In this document: piece after piece, positions 53,840 through 64,000 of the stretch
Numbering within the stretch: position 1 is the stretch's first letter
Layout of the letters: every line of letters begins with the position of its first letter
Source: Eunapius fragilis
Taxonomy: Eukaryota > Porifera > Demospongiae > Spongillida > Spongillidae
Reading direction: 5' to 3'
Length of the DNA stretch: 64,000 nucleotides
Assembly (NCBI GenBank): GCA_963681505.1
Contig: OY811975.1
Span: 6,935,490 to 6,999,489 of the forward strand
The notes under the pieces: model-generated
Told to the model about the DNA's origin: nothing
Seen by the model: only the letters and a program-made list of their open reading frames with translations
The model's database searches: none
Program-made: the position numbers and the translations under genes

Positions 53840-54104
53840 AAATAGAGTAAGTACTGGTGTGTATAAACACTGCATCACCACAGCCTTGTAAAGTGCAAGC
53901 AGCAACACTGATATTGTATGCTGTTGCTTCCTTTAGTCCCAAAATTGTATGCACAATTTCAGAAGTCATGAAATTATAGTGCATGGCAGACTCCATGGAG
54001 TGTCATGTCCACACCTCTAGGCACCATAGGCTGGTTCCAGATCAGTGTAATGCTGGTAAAAGTATTGCTCAGAAGATGCAGTTCAACAACTTGACCTGGA
54101 GTGC
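53840..54104 (-). CDS. FN3 receptor-like gene: FN3 exon with a frameshift
   Basis: The first half reads GTPGQVVELHLLSNTFTSI with WNQPMVPRGVD; the second half, in another frame, reads ILGLKEATAYNISVAACTL and ends phase 1 at GTAAGT. The frame changes near 53,990, and the exon length (265) is not a multiple of three although both borders are phase 1. One base too many or two too few would account for it. Confidence 0.65.
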
Positions 54105-54474
54105 CTTTTTGTTGATGCCAATGAGAATCATGTGATAGTAAATGATCTCAATGTCCCACATTGATTTGGATGCCCAAAATCAATATTCCATATAGTATAG
54201 TATCTATACTTTAATCAGTAAACACCACATGCAAGCCCATGATTTCTCAGTTTATAATTCTGTTTCCTGGCAAAGAGAATGCTTTACAAGCAAAGAGTGG
54301 GATTTCCACATTTTCAAATCAGGGACAGATATGCGTGTTATACTGCATAGCATGATTTGACTTATCAGTAGTATTTATTTAACAATCAGCATTAGGACAC
54401 AAGGATATGATATCATTTGTAGTGCACTTGAGAAAAGTACACTTAAACACGTACCATAATGGCCATCAACTCAC

Positions 54475-54778
54475 CTGATTCACTAATGTATCCAGTAACT
54501 ATTAGTGACGGCATTCCCTCACCAACTGATGTGTTGGCAGTCACATAACAGCTATATTGTGTAAATGGATTTGATCCAGTATTAAATCTGACAGCTTGGC
54601 TTGTCCCATTTGATACAGTACTTATGATGGCGTTTGTCTGATTAGCAGTGTGATTAGCAGACATGTTGCAGTACACTGTGTAGGCATTGATGATACCGTT
54701 CTTTGGAATGGGTGGTGCCCATTTTGCAATAAGTTCATTTATTGATCCAGGAAGATATATTCAATGGTGCAGATGGAA
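54475..54778 (-). CDS. FN3 receptor-like gene: type B FN3 exon with an 11-nt deletion
   Basis: Starts PSAPLNIS after a GATGTAG acceptor and ends ISESG at GTGAGT. Compared with the intact type B exon (61,336-61,641) it lacks about 11 nt in the segment before LPGSINELIAKW and has 9 extra nt in the NHTANQTNAI region. Length is 304 instead of 306, so the frame is broken. Confidence 0.7.
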
Positions 54779-56409
54779 CTACATCAAATGCAAAGTGGTT
54801 TAAGCTATTGTTGATGATGATATTTTTGCACCATTAAGAAATAAATACATAACAAGATGTAAATGATGTGACCTTAATTTATTTACAATAGAATTTCAAA
54901 TAAATCACACTATTCAATAGGACATATCTCACACAATTTCTACATGGAATTAATAGTAAAATCTTGTAGTTCTATGGAATCTTTATTATTTATTTATTGT
55001 GGTAGAAAAGTTAATAGTGCTACAACAACTACTTCATAATATTCCTACAAGTACGATTATTAATAACAAACTTCAAGAAGGCCTTCATCTCAAAGAAAAA
55101 AAGGAGTACAGCCACCTAATTTCTTAGTATGCTTCCATTCAAATTGCATATCTTTCTCTCATCTGTAATGGAATCTATATACCGTTAAGTAGTCTCCTTG
55201 TAAAATAGCGTGATTGCACTTTGATTTCACTCAATAAACCAACAACAATCACATAGAGAGTAGTATCAATAAAAGTATCTCAAGAAACAAAAGATAATTA
55301 CAATCGCACAATATGCAGGTGCCCGCAGACAAATACTGATGGATGATCTACACATTATTTTCAATGGGTGCAAAAACAATGCAACCCTCCATAACAGAAT
55401 AAAGATATAATTGCCCAAGCCTGCCTATGATAAAGCATTGATTGCAAACTTGCAGTGCACATAAACCAAATAGAACTCTATTGACCTGACACAGAAAGCA
55501 CCACAACTTTGCAGTTATTAAATTATTAGCAAATAATTCCTGGTTTAAATGATACTAGCAGCACTAATCACGTGCTTGGGCAACACATTGACCCTTTTGG
55601 CTTCTTTACTTGGTCCTAGAATTGTGCCTGAAGTTGGTATTCTCCCTTTTTAAATAGGTACATATGATAGCATGTATCATACTAGTATGAATACCTAAAA
55701 GAACCATTTGAAAGATAAGAACAAAAACTATTTACTTCAAAACTTTACTACACCTTTTTACATCAGAAAGCAATTAAACAAAATAGATTATAATTTCATT
55801 TTATTAAATTAGTACTCTTTATGAAAATAAAATTTTTTTTTGATGATTATTTACATTTTATAGATGTAGTGTAGTCATATACTGTGTTTGTCTAGAGAAT
55901 AATGTAAGGTCTACATTTTAATGTGTTACTATGCATGCTGTATTCTCTTTTATAATGTGTCTCTGATTGTTTATGAAATCATTCTAACACGATTCTAGTA
56001 CTTAAACCCATGGCCTCCTTCTCATCCTAAACTATTGCGAAATGATTTTCTGAACCATTATTATTATTTACCATTGAATAATTTCACCTTGATTTAGCAC
56101 CTATGAATGGAAAGCAGTTCTAGTTAATTTTAATTATCAGATTGTGATTTGAAAATATTATTACTATTGAAACCACTAACTAACTTGTCTATTAATAATA
56201 ATATGCACATTAACGCACTACAACAACTAAAAGTCACAGGATGTGGTTGGTGGACACATCTAGCCAACATTGCCCTGGCATTCTGCTTCATGAGGGTGAG
56301 GCTGAGGTGTCCATGGATATAAGCTCATTTAGATGTAAATACAGCTGAGTGGCTACTTTTTTTGTCAGGGTTGAAATGACATCGATAGAATCATTGCCTC
56401 ATCCCCCAA
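54779..56409. other. Large intron of the FN3 gene, left part
   Basis: AT-rich sequence without exons I can support. Between FN3 exons 54,778 and 58,483, and contains a retrotransposon remnant further right. Confidence 0.5.
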
Positions 56410-57640
56410 ACATCTCCACAACCAAAGGGATGCATGCCCATCCTCTAAGGGCACATGCCTCATTGTTTTAAGAGTGCTTGCCCTCCTCCCATCTCAGCTG
56501 CATGACCACAGGTTTGAGCCACTTCTTGTAACAGTTGCAGATTTAGTGGATTGATTACCTTTACGTCAAATGCAGCTGGGCAGGAGAGAGACCAGTTTGG
56601 CACTAGACTGTCTGCTGATCTTAATTGATCATTTGGAAGAATGCCACTTTCTTTCTCAATTTGTGAGGAAAGGCATGCCGTGGCAGAATTCAGCAATGCA
56701 GTCTCTTAGGTTTTTGTCTGGTTATCACATCACCCTCAGATTGACAAGTAAGCTTGTGATGTCCCCAATAATCCATATTCTGATGACACAGTAGGCATGG
56801 AGTGCCATCAGCTGTCAAAGGAAGCCCAAGCCACCATTTAAAAATGACCTGTGCTTCATCAGGCATCAGCACATGACCTAACTTTAGTGAAGGCTGCACT
56901 TTAAGCCATGCATGGGCTTGAGGCGCAGAAATAGCCTGAAATCTGGCCAAGGTCACAGTGATGGTATCTGAAAAGTGGGAATTAAAGTCAACTTCTTCAA
57001 TTTGAGAGGATAGTGGATGCTGGCAAGGTGGAGCATCTAGTACACTTTTAACTGAGATGGTATCTGGCTTACTGACCTTGGCATTGTAAGCATTCACTGC
57101 AGCAAGGAGGTGTTCCTTTGAAGTCACTGAACAAATATCTAAAGGAACTGACATGGTTAGAGATGAAATGTATGCAGCAGGAGCGTGGCGATGAAGTGAA
57201 CGCAGACCAAGGCCACCATGGCTCAGGTTAAGTGTGGCCTGCTTGGCTGCTGGAAGTGTTAGCTCAATTCCTGCAGATAATTCAAAGCAGTGAAGAACCA
57301 AATTGGCTAAGCACTGACTCTGTCATTGGTGAAGGAGGTGTTGACCGTGCTAGGTGGACCAGCTTACAGAAACTAGCTCATGACCTCAGGATGGTGACAG
57401 CAACTTGTGGGTTGCACAGCTGGGGTAGAAGTGACAATAGATGAAATGCATCATTTCTTTTGGACTTGTATTGAGCCAGTACACAGCACTCCCAATGGGG
57501 GCACCTAAAAATTCAAAGTGAGGACAGGCTGAGCATGGAATTTCAGCAGGTAACATGGAGAGTTCTTGGGCACTGAATAATCGACATTTGATGTGGAGAC
57601 CAGATGTGTCACCGTTGGCTTGCAAAAATATCTAGAGCTC
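56410..57640 (-). pseudogene. Retrotransposon protein remnant (post-RT region) in the intron
   Basis: Three minus-strand frames, read from high to low coordinates. 57,625-57,386 has HIKCRLFSAQ and FEFLGAPIGS (end of the RT domain). 57,301-56,690 has LNLSHGGLGLRSLHRHAPAA and WWLGLPL, then CLLCHQNMDYWGHHKLTC, a zinc-binding tail. 56,696-56,460 has LVPNWSLSCPAAFDVKVINP. I recall this series from reverse-transcriptase proteins that are common in corals and sponges; the superfamily name is uncertain. Frameshifts separate the frames, and no N-terminal RT is present. Confidence 0.65.
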
Positions 57641-58482
57641 TGGATATTGCATCTCTCGGTCCTGACATCCACTGTATCTAACTTTATAACAATTCCTTTA
57701 CCTAACTATATCAATTGGCAAGTAATTCAAATTATTGCGAAGTGCAGATAAAAATCACCTAGTATGATTTGTCTAACTACTTTGTTATATTGATTTGTCA
57801 ACATCCATTTTTCATTTTTTTGTACTAAAAGAATGTACAACTGAAGTCATTACATTACTTGAAGCGAAATATTAAAAATGGACGCAAAAATAGGCATGCA
57901 AATTAGATAGCATAAAGAGAAATCCGATTTCCATTTTATACACAGACCAATCAGCTCCACTTCAGTGCAACAGAAATTTAATTTATATTGCTTATTGATG
58001 CTGACATATGGATGGATAGAAATTGCAGTGTTTAGGTAATAGACAATTTTTCATCGTTGCATTTGAACAGAATTATGTTTTTGTGTCACACAGAGTTATT
58101 ATTGTATCAATCAGTTATACTTGTATCAGCCAATCTATTATGTGCTTTGGCAACTTCAATTGTGTTGATTTTAACAATGTATGCTGATTTCTAGATAAAT
58201 GATATGCATACATGTGGCTGTGTTTCTTATATAGGCACATGAATGAGTATTAATAATAGGTTTAGGAGCTGTTGGTAATGCCGATTTATAGGTCATTTGA
58301 ATATGTTCCTTCCACAGTGAGAGATTGTTTTATATCATTCAATTTAGTAACTGCACATTTATATGAAATTGTGGTCCATGTGTATTCTTATAACTTCTAT
58401 AGATACTACAGCAGGCTAATTCATGGTCATTTGTATGAGTAAATAAGAATCATAATAATGAAACAATTTGTAAAATTCTCAC
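57641..58482. other. Large intron of the FN3 gene, right part
   Basis: No exon seen. Some blocks near 58,130-58,430 resemble intron sequence at 59,640-59,880 and 61,880-62,170, so this stretch was probably part of the same duplicated unit. Confidence 0.5.
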
Positions 58483-58812
58483 CGGATTGTCTAGTACGGA
58501 CGATTAGTATTGGTGATGCCACTCCTTCTCCTGCAGACGTGGTAGCTGTTACAAGACATTCATATTGCGTGTATGGATTGAGTCCAGTATTGAAGATAGC
58601 TAACTGAGAGGTTCCATTCACTATAGACCTGATTGATGTCATATTTGGTCCAATCACCTGTTCAGGGAATGCTTGTGTTGCAGATGTATTGCAGTACACA
58701 GTGTATGCAGTTATGATCCCATTGGTCTGGGTGGGTGGAGTCCAAGCAATGGCAATCTCATTGGAAGAAGTGCTAACTGAAGCCATTGAAATGCTCGATG
58801 GTGCAGTAGGAA
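58483..58812 (-). CDS. FN3 receptor-like gene: type A exon, copy 1
   Basis: The 330-nt exon, phase 1-1 (acceptor TCCCTGGACAG, donor GTGAGAA), encodes one FN3 domain: PTAPSSISMASVST, IAIAWTPPTQTNGIITAY, LNPYTQYECLVTA and AGEGVASPILIVRT. The frame is intact. Confidence 0.85.
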
Positions 58813-59068
58813 CTGTCCAGGGAAATAAGGAGTACAATGGATGGGCATGTGACATTAATCTTACTTACATTTAGCAATTTAGATATAAACCACAAATCTC
58901 CTCGAGATTGTACAGATAATGCAAGATGGCTCCAAAAACAAAACGCACACACACAAATATCACTAGATAGTAATTTCAAACATGCATTGTTATACCTATA
59001 TGAAAATTAAACGCATTCCTACCTAAGGCTGGAGAAATAGTTGGAACTCATTTTAAATTCTTGCTCAC

Positions 59069-59374
59069 CTGATTCTGCAGTTCTTCCAGTGACTACCCTT
59101 GAAGGTGTTCCCTCACCAACTGATGTATTGGCTGTCACATAACAGCTATACAGTGCTAAAGGATTCGATCTGGTACTGAAAAAAGCTCCCTGGGTAGTAC
59201 CATTCACTGTTGTTTTGATATACATAAAACTAGTTTGGTTAACTGAAATATTGCAGTAGACCATGTAAGCAGTGATAATTCCATTTGTAGGATTGGGTTA
59301 TTCCCATTTTGCCATTTGTTGATTTATAGAACCAGGTACATGTGTTACAGATACATTCAATGGTGATGATGGAA
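59069..59374 (-). CDS. FN3 receptor-like gene: type B exon, copy 1, with in-frame stop
   Basis: The 306-nt exon, phase 1-1 (acceptor CTGTTTCAG, donor GTGAGCAA), encodes PSSPLNVSVTHVPGSINQQ, then PTNGIITAYMVYC and ANTSVGEGTPSRVV. A TAA at 59,298-59,300 replaces the codon that reads Thr in the copy at 61,336-61,641. Inclusion of this exon would truncate the protein. Confidence 0.75.
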
Positions 59375-59917
59375 CTGAAACAGAATTTCACAAACATACC
59401 ATTAAAATGATTGAAATTTGTCGAATTATGAACAGTGTGCAATGATATAGCTTCACTGCAATGCATTAAAATTATTCATGTTGCCAAATCATGTAGATTT
59501 ATGCTGCAATTCAGATGGATAGCTTTTACCGTATATAGTTGATGGACACTTTAATCTTTGCAGTTTATTAAAGTTATGTATTGCATTGTGTGTCACTCTA
59601 AGAAATTATTGTATGCAAATCTTACGTGTGTCAGCTAACTAAGTTGCATGGGATTACAGATAGCAGTGCTTCCGAAATAGACACTTGTGAGCATTTTAAG
59701 AGGTGTAGTTGAAGGTGATTATGTATGATACATTCCGCACTGACAGATTATTTGTACATTATTCTTGGTGGATATAATTCTGGCCCAATGTATATTGTTC
59801 CACATGAATTATAATTTCTATAGATAGTGCTTCATGCAAATTCATTATGGTCATTAGCCAGAATAAATTAAAAATGTATCATATTAATGGACTAATTTAT
59901 ATATGTAAAATTCTCAC

Positions 59918-60247
59918 CAGATTGACCTGTCCTGACTATTAGTATTGGTGATGCCACTCCTTCTCCTGCAGACGTGTTAGCTGTTACAAAACATTCATAT
60001 TGTGTGTATGGATTGAGTCCAGTATTGAAGATAACAAACTGAGAGGTCCCATTCACTATTGACCTGATTGATGCCATATTTGGTCCAATCACCTGTTCGG
60101 GGAATGCTTGTGTAGCAGATGTATTACAGTACACAGTGTATGCAGTGATGATCCCATTGGTTTGGGTTGGAGGGTTCCAAGCAATGGCAATCTCGTAGGG
60201 AGAAGTAGTAACTGAAGCCATTGAAATGCTTGATGGTGCAGAAGGAA
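59918..60247 (-). CDS. FN3 receptor-like gene: type A exon, copy 2
   Basis: The 330-nt exon, phase 1-1, is nearly identical to copies 1 and 3 (PSAPSSISMASVTTSPYEIA, GLNPYTQYECFVTANTSAGE). The frame is intact. Acceptor CCTGGACAG, donor GTGAGAA. Confidence 0.85.
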
Positions 60248-60490
60248 CTGTCCAGGTAAACAAGGTATATCATGGACGGGCATGTGACATTTATCATACT
60301 ATCTACTTCAAGGTATTACAGATATTGCAGAATGAAACATATCCGCAAATATATCTTATTAGTAATTTATATAGTAATATGTTACAATGAGTAATCAATT
60401 ATTAACCTATATGAAAATGAATTGCATTCCTACTAAAGGCTTATTCAGTTGTAGAGGAGTAACCTGAACTCAATATAATTCTTTGCTCAC

Positions 60491-60620
60491 CTGATTCTCC
60501 AGTTCTTCCAGTGACTACACTTGAAGGTGTTCCCTCACCAATTGAGGTATTGGCTGTCACATAACAGCTATACAGTGCTAAAGGATCCGATCTGATACTG
60601 AAAGTAACAGCATGGGTAGT
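60491..60620 (-). pseudogene. FN3 receptor-like gene: truncated type B exon, copy 2
   Basis: Only the 3' 130 nt of a type B exon remain (ALYSCYVTANTSIGEGTP to the GTGAGCAA donor). At 60,621 it joins sequence matching the intron after type A exons (compare 59,790-59,917). A deletion between tandem units has therefore removed its acceptor and first half, and it cannot be spliced in as an exon. Confidence 0.8.
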
Positions 60621-60744
60621 ATTGTTCCACATGAATTATGATTTCTATAAATAGTACTTCATGCTATTTCATTATGGTCATAGCCAGAATAAAATTAAAA
60701 ATGTATCATATTAATGGACTAATTTATATATGTAAATTTCTCAC

Positions 60745-61074
60745 CGGATTGACCAGTCCTGACTATTAGTATTGGTGATGCCACTCCTTCTCCTGCAGAT
60801 GTGTTCGCTGTTACAAAACATTCATATTGTGTGTATGGGTTGAGTCCAGTATTGAAGATGGCTAACTGAGAAGTCCCATTCACAATAGACCTGATTGATG
60901 CCATATTTGGTCCCATCACCTGTTTGGGGAATGCTTGTATAGCAGATGTATTACAGTACACAGTGTATGCAATGATGATCCCATTGGTAGGGGTGGGTGG
61001 ATTCCAAGCAATGGCAATCTCATAGGGAGAAGTAGTAACTGAAGCCACTGAAATGCTTGCTGGTGCAGAAGGAT
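60745..61074 (-). CDS. FN3 receptor-like gene: type A exon, copy 3
   Basis: 330 nt, phase 1-1, frame intact (DPSAPASISVASVTTSPYEI, LNPYTQYECFVTANTSAGEG). The acceptor differs slightly (TTTTGACAG). Donor GTGAGAA. Confidence 0.85.
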
Positions 61075-61335
61075 CTGTCAAAAGAAACAAGGTATATTAT
61101 GTATGGTTACGTGACATTGATCTTAGCAATGAATATATATATGTATACCTTATATCTACTTCAAGGCAGTGCAGATATTGCAGAATGAAGCATATCCATA
61201 TATTTATTTATTTCTGTAGTAATATGTTACAATGAGTAAGCAATTATTAACCTATATGAAATGAATTGCATTCTAACAAAAGGCTGATTCAGTTGTAGAG
61301 GGAGTAGCTTGAACTCAATCTAATTCATTGCTCAC

Positions 61336-61641
61336 CAGATTCTCCAGTTCTTCCAGTGACTACACTTGAAGGTGTTCCCTCACCAATTGAGGTATTGGCT
61401 GTCACATAACAGCTATATTGTTCCAAAGGATCCGATCTGATACTGAAAGTAAAAGCCTGGGTAGTACCATTAACAGATGTTTTTATATACATTGCACTAG
61501 TTTGGTTTACTGAAACATTGCAGTAGACCATGTAAGCAGTGATAATTCCATTTGTAGGAATGGGTGTCTCCCATTTTGCCATTAGTTGATTTGTAGAGCC
61601 AGGTACATGTGTTACAGATACATTCAATGGTGATGATGGAA
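61336..61641 (-). CDS. FN3 receptor-like gene: type B exon, copy 3 (intact)
   Basis: 306 nt, phase 1-1, acceptor CTGTTTCAG, donor GTGAGCAA. One FN3 domain (PSSPLNVSVTHVPGSTNQL, WETPIPTNGIITAYMVY, EQYSCYVTANTSIGEG). It is the reference for the type B set, since the other copies are damaged. Confidence 0.85.
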
Positions 61642-62211
61642 CTGAAACAGATTATACCATTCAATGATTGAAAGTTGTTTTGATAGTGAATTATGATCGA
61701 TGCGCAATGAATAGCTTCCATAAAGTGCTGTAAAATTATTCATGTTGCCAAGTCATGTAGATTTATGCAGAAATTCAGATGAATAGCCATTACACTGTTT
61801 AATTGATAGACACTTTAATCTTTACAGTTCACCAAAATTATTTATTATTGTGTTCACTCTAAGTCATAAAAGTATTGTATGCCAATCTATTACTTGTTTC
61901 AGCTACTTAAATTGCGTGGATTAATAGATGATTTAGGATAGCAGTGTTTCTAAGATAGACACTTGTGAGCATTTAATATAAAAGGGTTATTTATGTATGA
62001 TACATTCCAGACCAACAGATAATTTGTATCCATCAATCTATCATCAGCACATTAAATACACTTGTATGCAAACCATATTTGGAAGACATAATTCTGGCCC
62101 AGAGCATACTGTTTCACATGATGTATAATTTCTTCAGATAGTTCTGCATGCTAATTCATTATGGTCTTATGATTTTAAAAATGCATCATATTAATGGGCA
62201 AAATTTCTCAC

Positions 62212-62233
62212 CGGATTGACTAGTCCTGACTAT
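62212..62233 (-). pseudogene. FN3 receptor-like gene: type A exon cut by a retrotransposon
   Basis: The last 22 nt of a type A exon and its GTGAGAAA donor are present (compare 60,745-60,766). At 62,234 the sequence changes to the LTR of a Gypsy element, so the element lies inside a coding exon. The rest of the exon should be to the right of the window. Confidence 0.8.
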
Positions 62234-64000
62234 TGTCACGGACTTAGGTCTTCTCTGACGAGCTCCGCAAGGCTTGCGCACCGAAAATAGCCGAAGTTAT
62301 AGTCAATAGCTTAATACATGATAACAGGCATAGCATAGCATAGCCTTTAAATACTACTACAAACATGAAATCAGTAGCACCAGGCCTAACTAGAGTTCAA
62401 TTACAGACAATAGTTTATGGGCTAGCTATACAAGCCAAGTTCACTCTCGCGGATGTAATATCTAATAAACACGTCCGATTCCCCGGGCTCCGCTGAGTTC
62501 ACAATCCCTCACATCCCTCTCTTCTTCTCCTGCAGCAATGTCACTTGCTGCGTCTTCAGGCCACGTCGACCTAGACAGAGCGTCAGCATTCCCGTTAGAA
62601 GCTCCCGTTCTGTGAGCAACAGAAAAATTGTATGGCTGCAACGAAAGACTCCAGCGAGTAAGGCGAGAATTGTGTTCTTTAAGCTTATCCATCCACACTA
62701 GCGATCTGTGGTCCGTTTCCACGCTGAAATGGCGCCCGAGAAGGTAGGTCCTGAACGCCTCCATGCCCAGTTTGATGGCAAGACACTCCTTCTCGATGGT
62801 AGAATATCGTTCTTCGCGCGGCAGCAGCTTTTTGCTGAAGTAGGCGATAGGATTTTCTCCACCAGCTGCATCCCTTTGACTCAGCACAGCTCCAATCCCC
62901 CTATTGGATGCATCAGTTTGCAATACAAACTCTTTATTAAAATCGGGGCTGCGTAAGACAGGGTAGCAACATAGCTGCGTCTTCAGTTGACGAAAGGCTC
63001 TGTCACATTCCGCAGTCCATTCCACTTGCTCGGGTGCCGACTTTCGGGTCAAATCCGTTAAGGGGGACGCTAAGGTGGCGTAGTTATGTACAAATCTTCT
63101 GTAATAACCAGTCAAACCCAAAAACGCACGGACTTGAGTCTTGGTCCTTGGTGTACCAAAGGATTCAACTGCCTGCACCTTAGACTGTTGGGGTTTCACA
63201 GTACCACTACCCACAATATGACCCAGATAAGTGCACTCCGCCATTGCAAACTGGCATTTATTAGGCTTTGCAGTGAGCCCTGCCCCCAGTAACTTTTGCA
63301 GTATTGTACGAACATGACTTACGTGGTCACTCCAAGACGTACTGAATATAATCAAGTCATCCAGGTAGGCTGCAGTGAAGCTTTCACACCCTTTCACGAT
63401 CCTGTCCATTAGACGCTGAAAGGTCGCCGGTGCCCCCTGTAATCCGAACGGCATGACTGTAAATTCGTACAATCCAAATGGCGTTGCAAATGCCGTCTTG
63501 TGACGCGCCTCCTCCGCGACTGGTACTTGCCAGTACCCTCGAGTTAGGTCTAGAGTAGAAATAAATCTTGCTTCTCCCAGTCTGTCAATGAGGTCATCAA
63601 TGCGGGGCATTGGGTACGCGTCTGATTCGGAAACACTGTTCAGTCTTCGATAATCCACGCACAGCCTCAACGACCCGTCCTTCTTCTTCACGAGGACGAC
63701 TGGAGAACTCCATTCACTATTTGAAGGTGTGATTATCCCTCCTTCTAGCATCTCCTGGATCTCCATTTCAACTTTTTCCCTATAAGCATGGGGAATGCGG
63801 TATGGAGGTAACCTTACAGACCTTGCCGACCCCGTTTCAATGCGATGTTCCGTCCAGTTTGTTTTCCCGGGTGAGTTACTCATCACTGCTGACAATTCGC
63901 AAAGCAAAGCATCCAACTCATCTCTTTGTGCCTTTGTCAGATGTGGTCCAAATTGTGGACTATCTTCTGCTCCAGTGCCCGCTCTTGAGCCATTCCATAC
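62234..64000 (-). mobile_element. Ty3/Gypsy element, 3' part (continues past the window)
   Basis: On the plus strand the LTR edge is TGTCACGGACTTAGG at 62,234, directly after ACTAT (62,229-62,233, possible target duplication). The pol gene on the minus strand ends only about 230 bp from that edge. The LTR's internal border could not be fixed within 62,235-62,461. Confidence 0.8.
62462..64000 (-). CDS. pol: Gypsy Pol: reverse transcriptase and RNase H, no integrase after it (partial)
   Basis: Open from the window edge (63,916 is an internal Leu codon, not the start). Upstream linker WNGSRAGTGAEDSPQFGPHL, then RT motifs: VVLVKKKDGSLRLCVDYRRL, FISTLDLTRGYWQVPV, MPFGLQGAPATFQR and catalytic YLDDL (Asp codons at 63,357-63,362). 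RNase H follows (LQTDASNRGIGAVL, ETDHRSL), then NGNADALSRS. The protein stops about 30 residues later. Normal Gypsy elements place the integrase here; there is none before the LTR. Gmr1-type Gypsy elements carry integrase before RT, which would put it beyond 64,000. The visible frame is intact, so the copy may be young. Confidence 0.9.
   Translation of the reverse strand, partial: VWNGSRAGTGAEDSPQFGPHLTKAQRDELDALLCELSAVMSNSPGKTNWTEHRIETGSARSVRLPPYRIPHAYREKVEMEIQEMLEGGIITPSNSEWSSPVVLVKKKDGSLRLCVDYRRLNSVSESDAYPMPRIDDLIDRLGEARFISTLDLTRGYWQVPVAEEARHKTAFATPFGLYEFTVMPFGLQGAPATFQRLMDRIVKGCESFTAAYLDDLIIFSTSWSDHVSHVRTILQKLLGAGLTAKPNKCQFAMAECTYLGHIVGSGTVKPQQSKVQAVESFGTPRTKTQVRAFLGLTGYYRRFVHNYATLASPLTDLTRKSAPEQVEWTAECDRAFRQLKTQLCCYPVLRSPDFNKEFVLQTDASNRGIGAVLSQRDAAGGENPIAYFSKKLLPREERYSTIEKECLAIKLGMEAFRTYLLGRHFSVETDHRSLVWMDKLKEHNSRLTRWSLSLQPYNFSVAHRTGASNGNADALSRSTWPEDAASDIAAGEEERDVRDCELSGARGIGRVY

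Noticed and set aside
1-64000. tRNA, rRNA or snRNA genes
   Set aside because: I looked for B-box-like GGTTCGAATCC and known RNA motifs by eye and found none. A covariance-model scan would be decisive.

Overview
The window looks like a gene-poor, transposon-rich stretch of an animal nuclear genome. Signs of a eukaryote are GT-AG introns, a multi-exon fibronectin type III (FN3) membrane-protein gene with phase-1 introns, a THAP zinc-finger exon, two Ty3/Gypsy elements, hAT and Tc1-like DNA transposons, fold-back MITEs, several minisatellites and (TG)n tracts. The mix (THAP and SWIM genes, tandem FN3 receptor exons, KYRANPEK-type repeats) fits a marine invertebrate, most likely a demosponge. That placement is an inference from memory of such genomes, not shown by a marker gene. 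No prokaryotic operon, CRISPR array, tRNA or rRNA gene was seen.

Layout. 1-5.3 kb: small inverted repeats, fold-back MITEs, a dispersed repeat and a 117-codon ORF with a 15-residue repeat. 5.29-8.37 kb: about 16 copies of a ~184-bp satellite, interrupted by a 252-bp TA-flanked MITE. 8.46-13.00 kb: a structurally complete Ty3/Gypsy element (266-bp LTRs, CACAT target duplication, tRNA-Ser-like primer site, gag and pol broken by several frameshifts). 13.2-14.5 kb: the same satellite in the opposite orientation. 14.5-17.6 kb: a Ulp1-like protease exon and a possible small two-exon gene. 17.6-23 kb: almost empty. 23.3-33.6 kb: a pair of 56-bp inverted termini 10.26 kb apart. They enclose a 2-kb minisatellite with a 480-bp higher-order period and a 3.5-kb TA-flanked DDE transposon whose ~1-kb inverted repeats contain the 5' part of its own transposase gene. 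35.6-38.7 kb: minisatellites and another copy of the 3.4-kb-locus repeat family, carrying an ~830-bp insert. 39.1-41.4 kb: a decayed hAT transposase with an 11-copy octapeptide repeat. 42.5-43.6 kb: a compact element with inverted ends and two converging gene fragments (THAP and SWIM/YqaJ-type). 44.86-45.72 kb: a non-autonomous element with a 5-bp target duplication. 46-52 kb: decayed transposon-related reading frames and a 72-bp minisatellite.

53.2-62.2 kb, minus strand: an FN3 receptor-like gene with an alternating array of two exon types (330 and 306 nt, all phase 1-1), then a transmembrane exon and a short cytoplasmic exon. Several FN3 exons are damaged. The last one before the window end is interrupted by a second Gypsy element (62,234 to the right edge), which reads RT-RNase H and then stops, with no integrase downstream.

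Most of the window is therefore mobile DNA in various states of decay. The parts most worth following up are the 3.5-kb transposon with gene-containing long terminal repeats, the THAP/SWIM two-gene element, the A/B FN3 exon array and the unusual number of long pure C/G runs.
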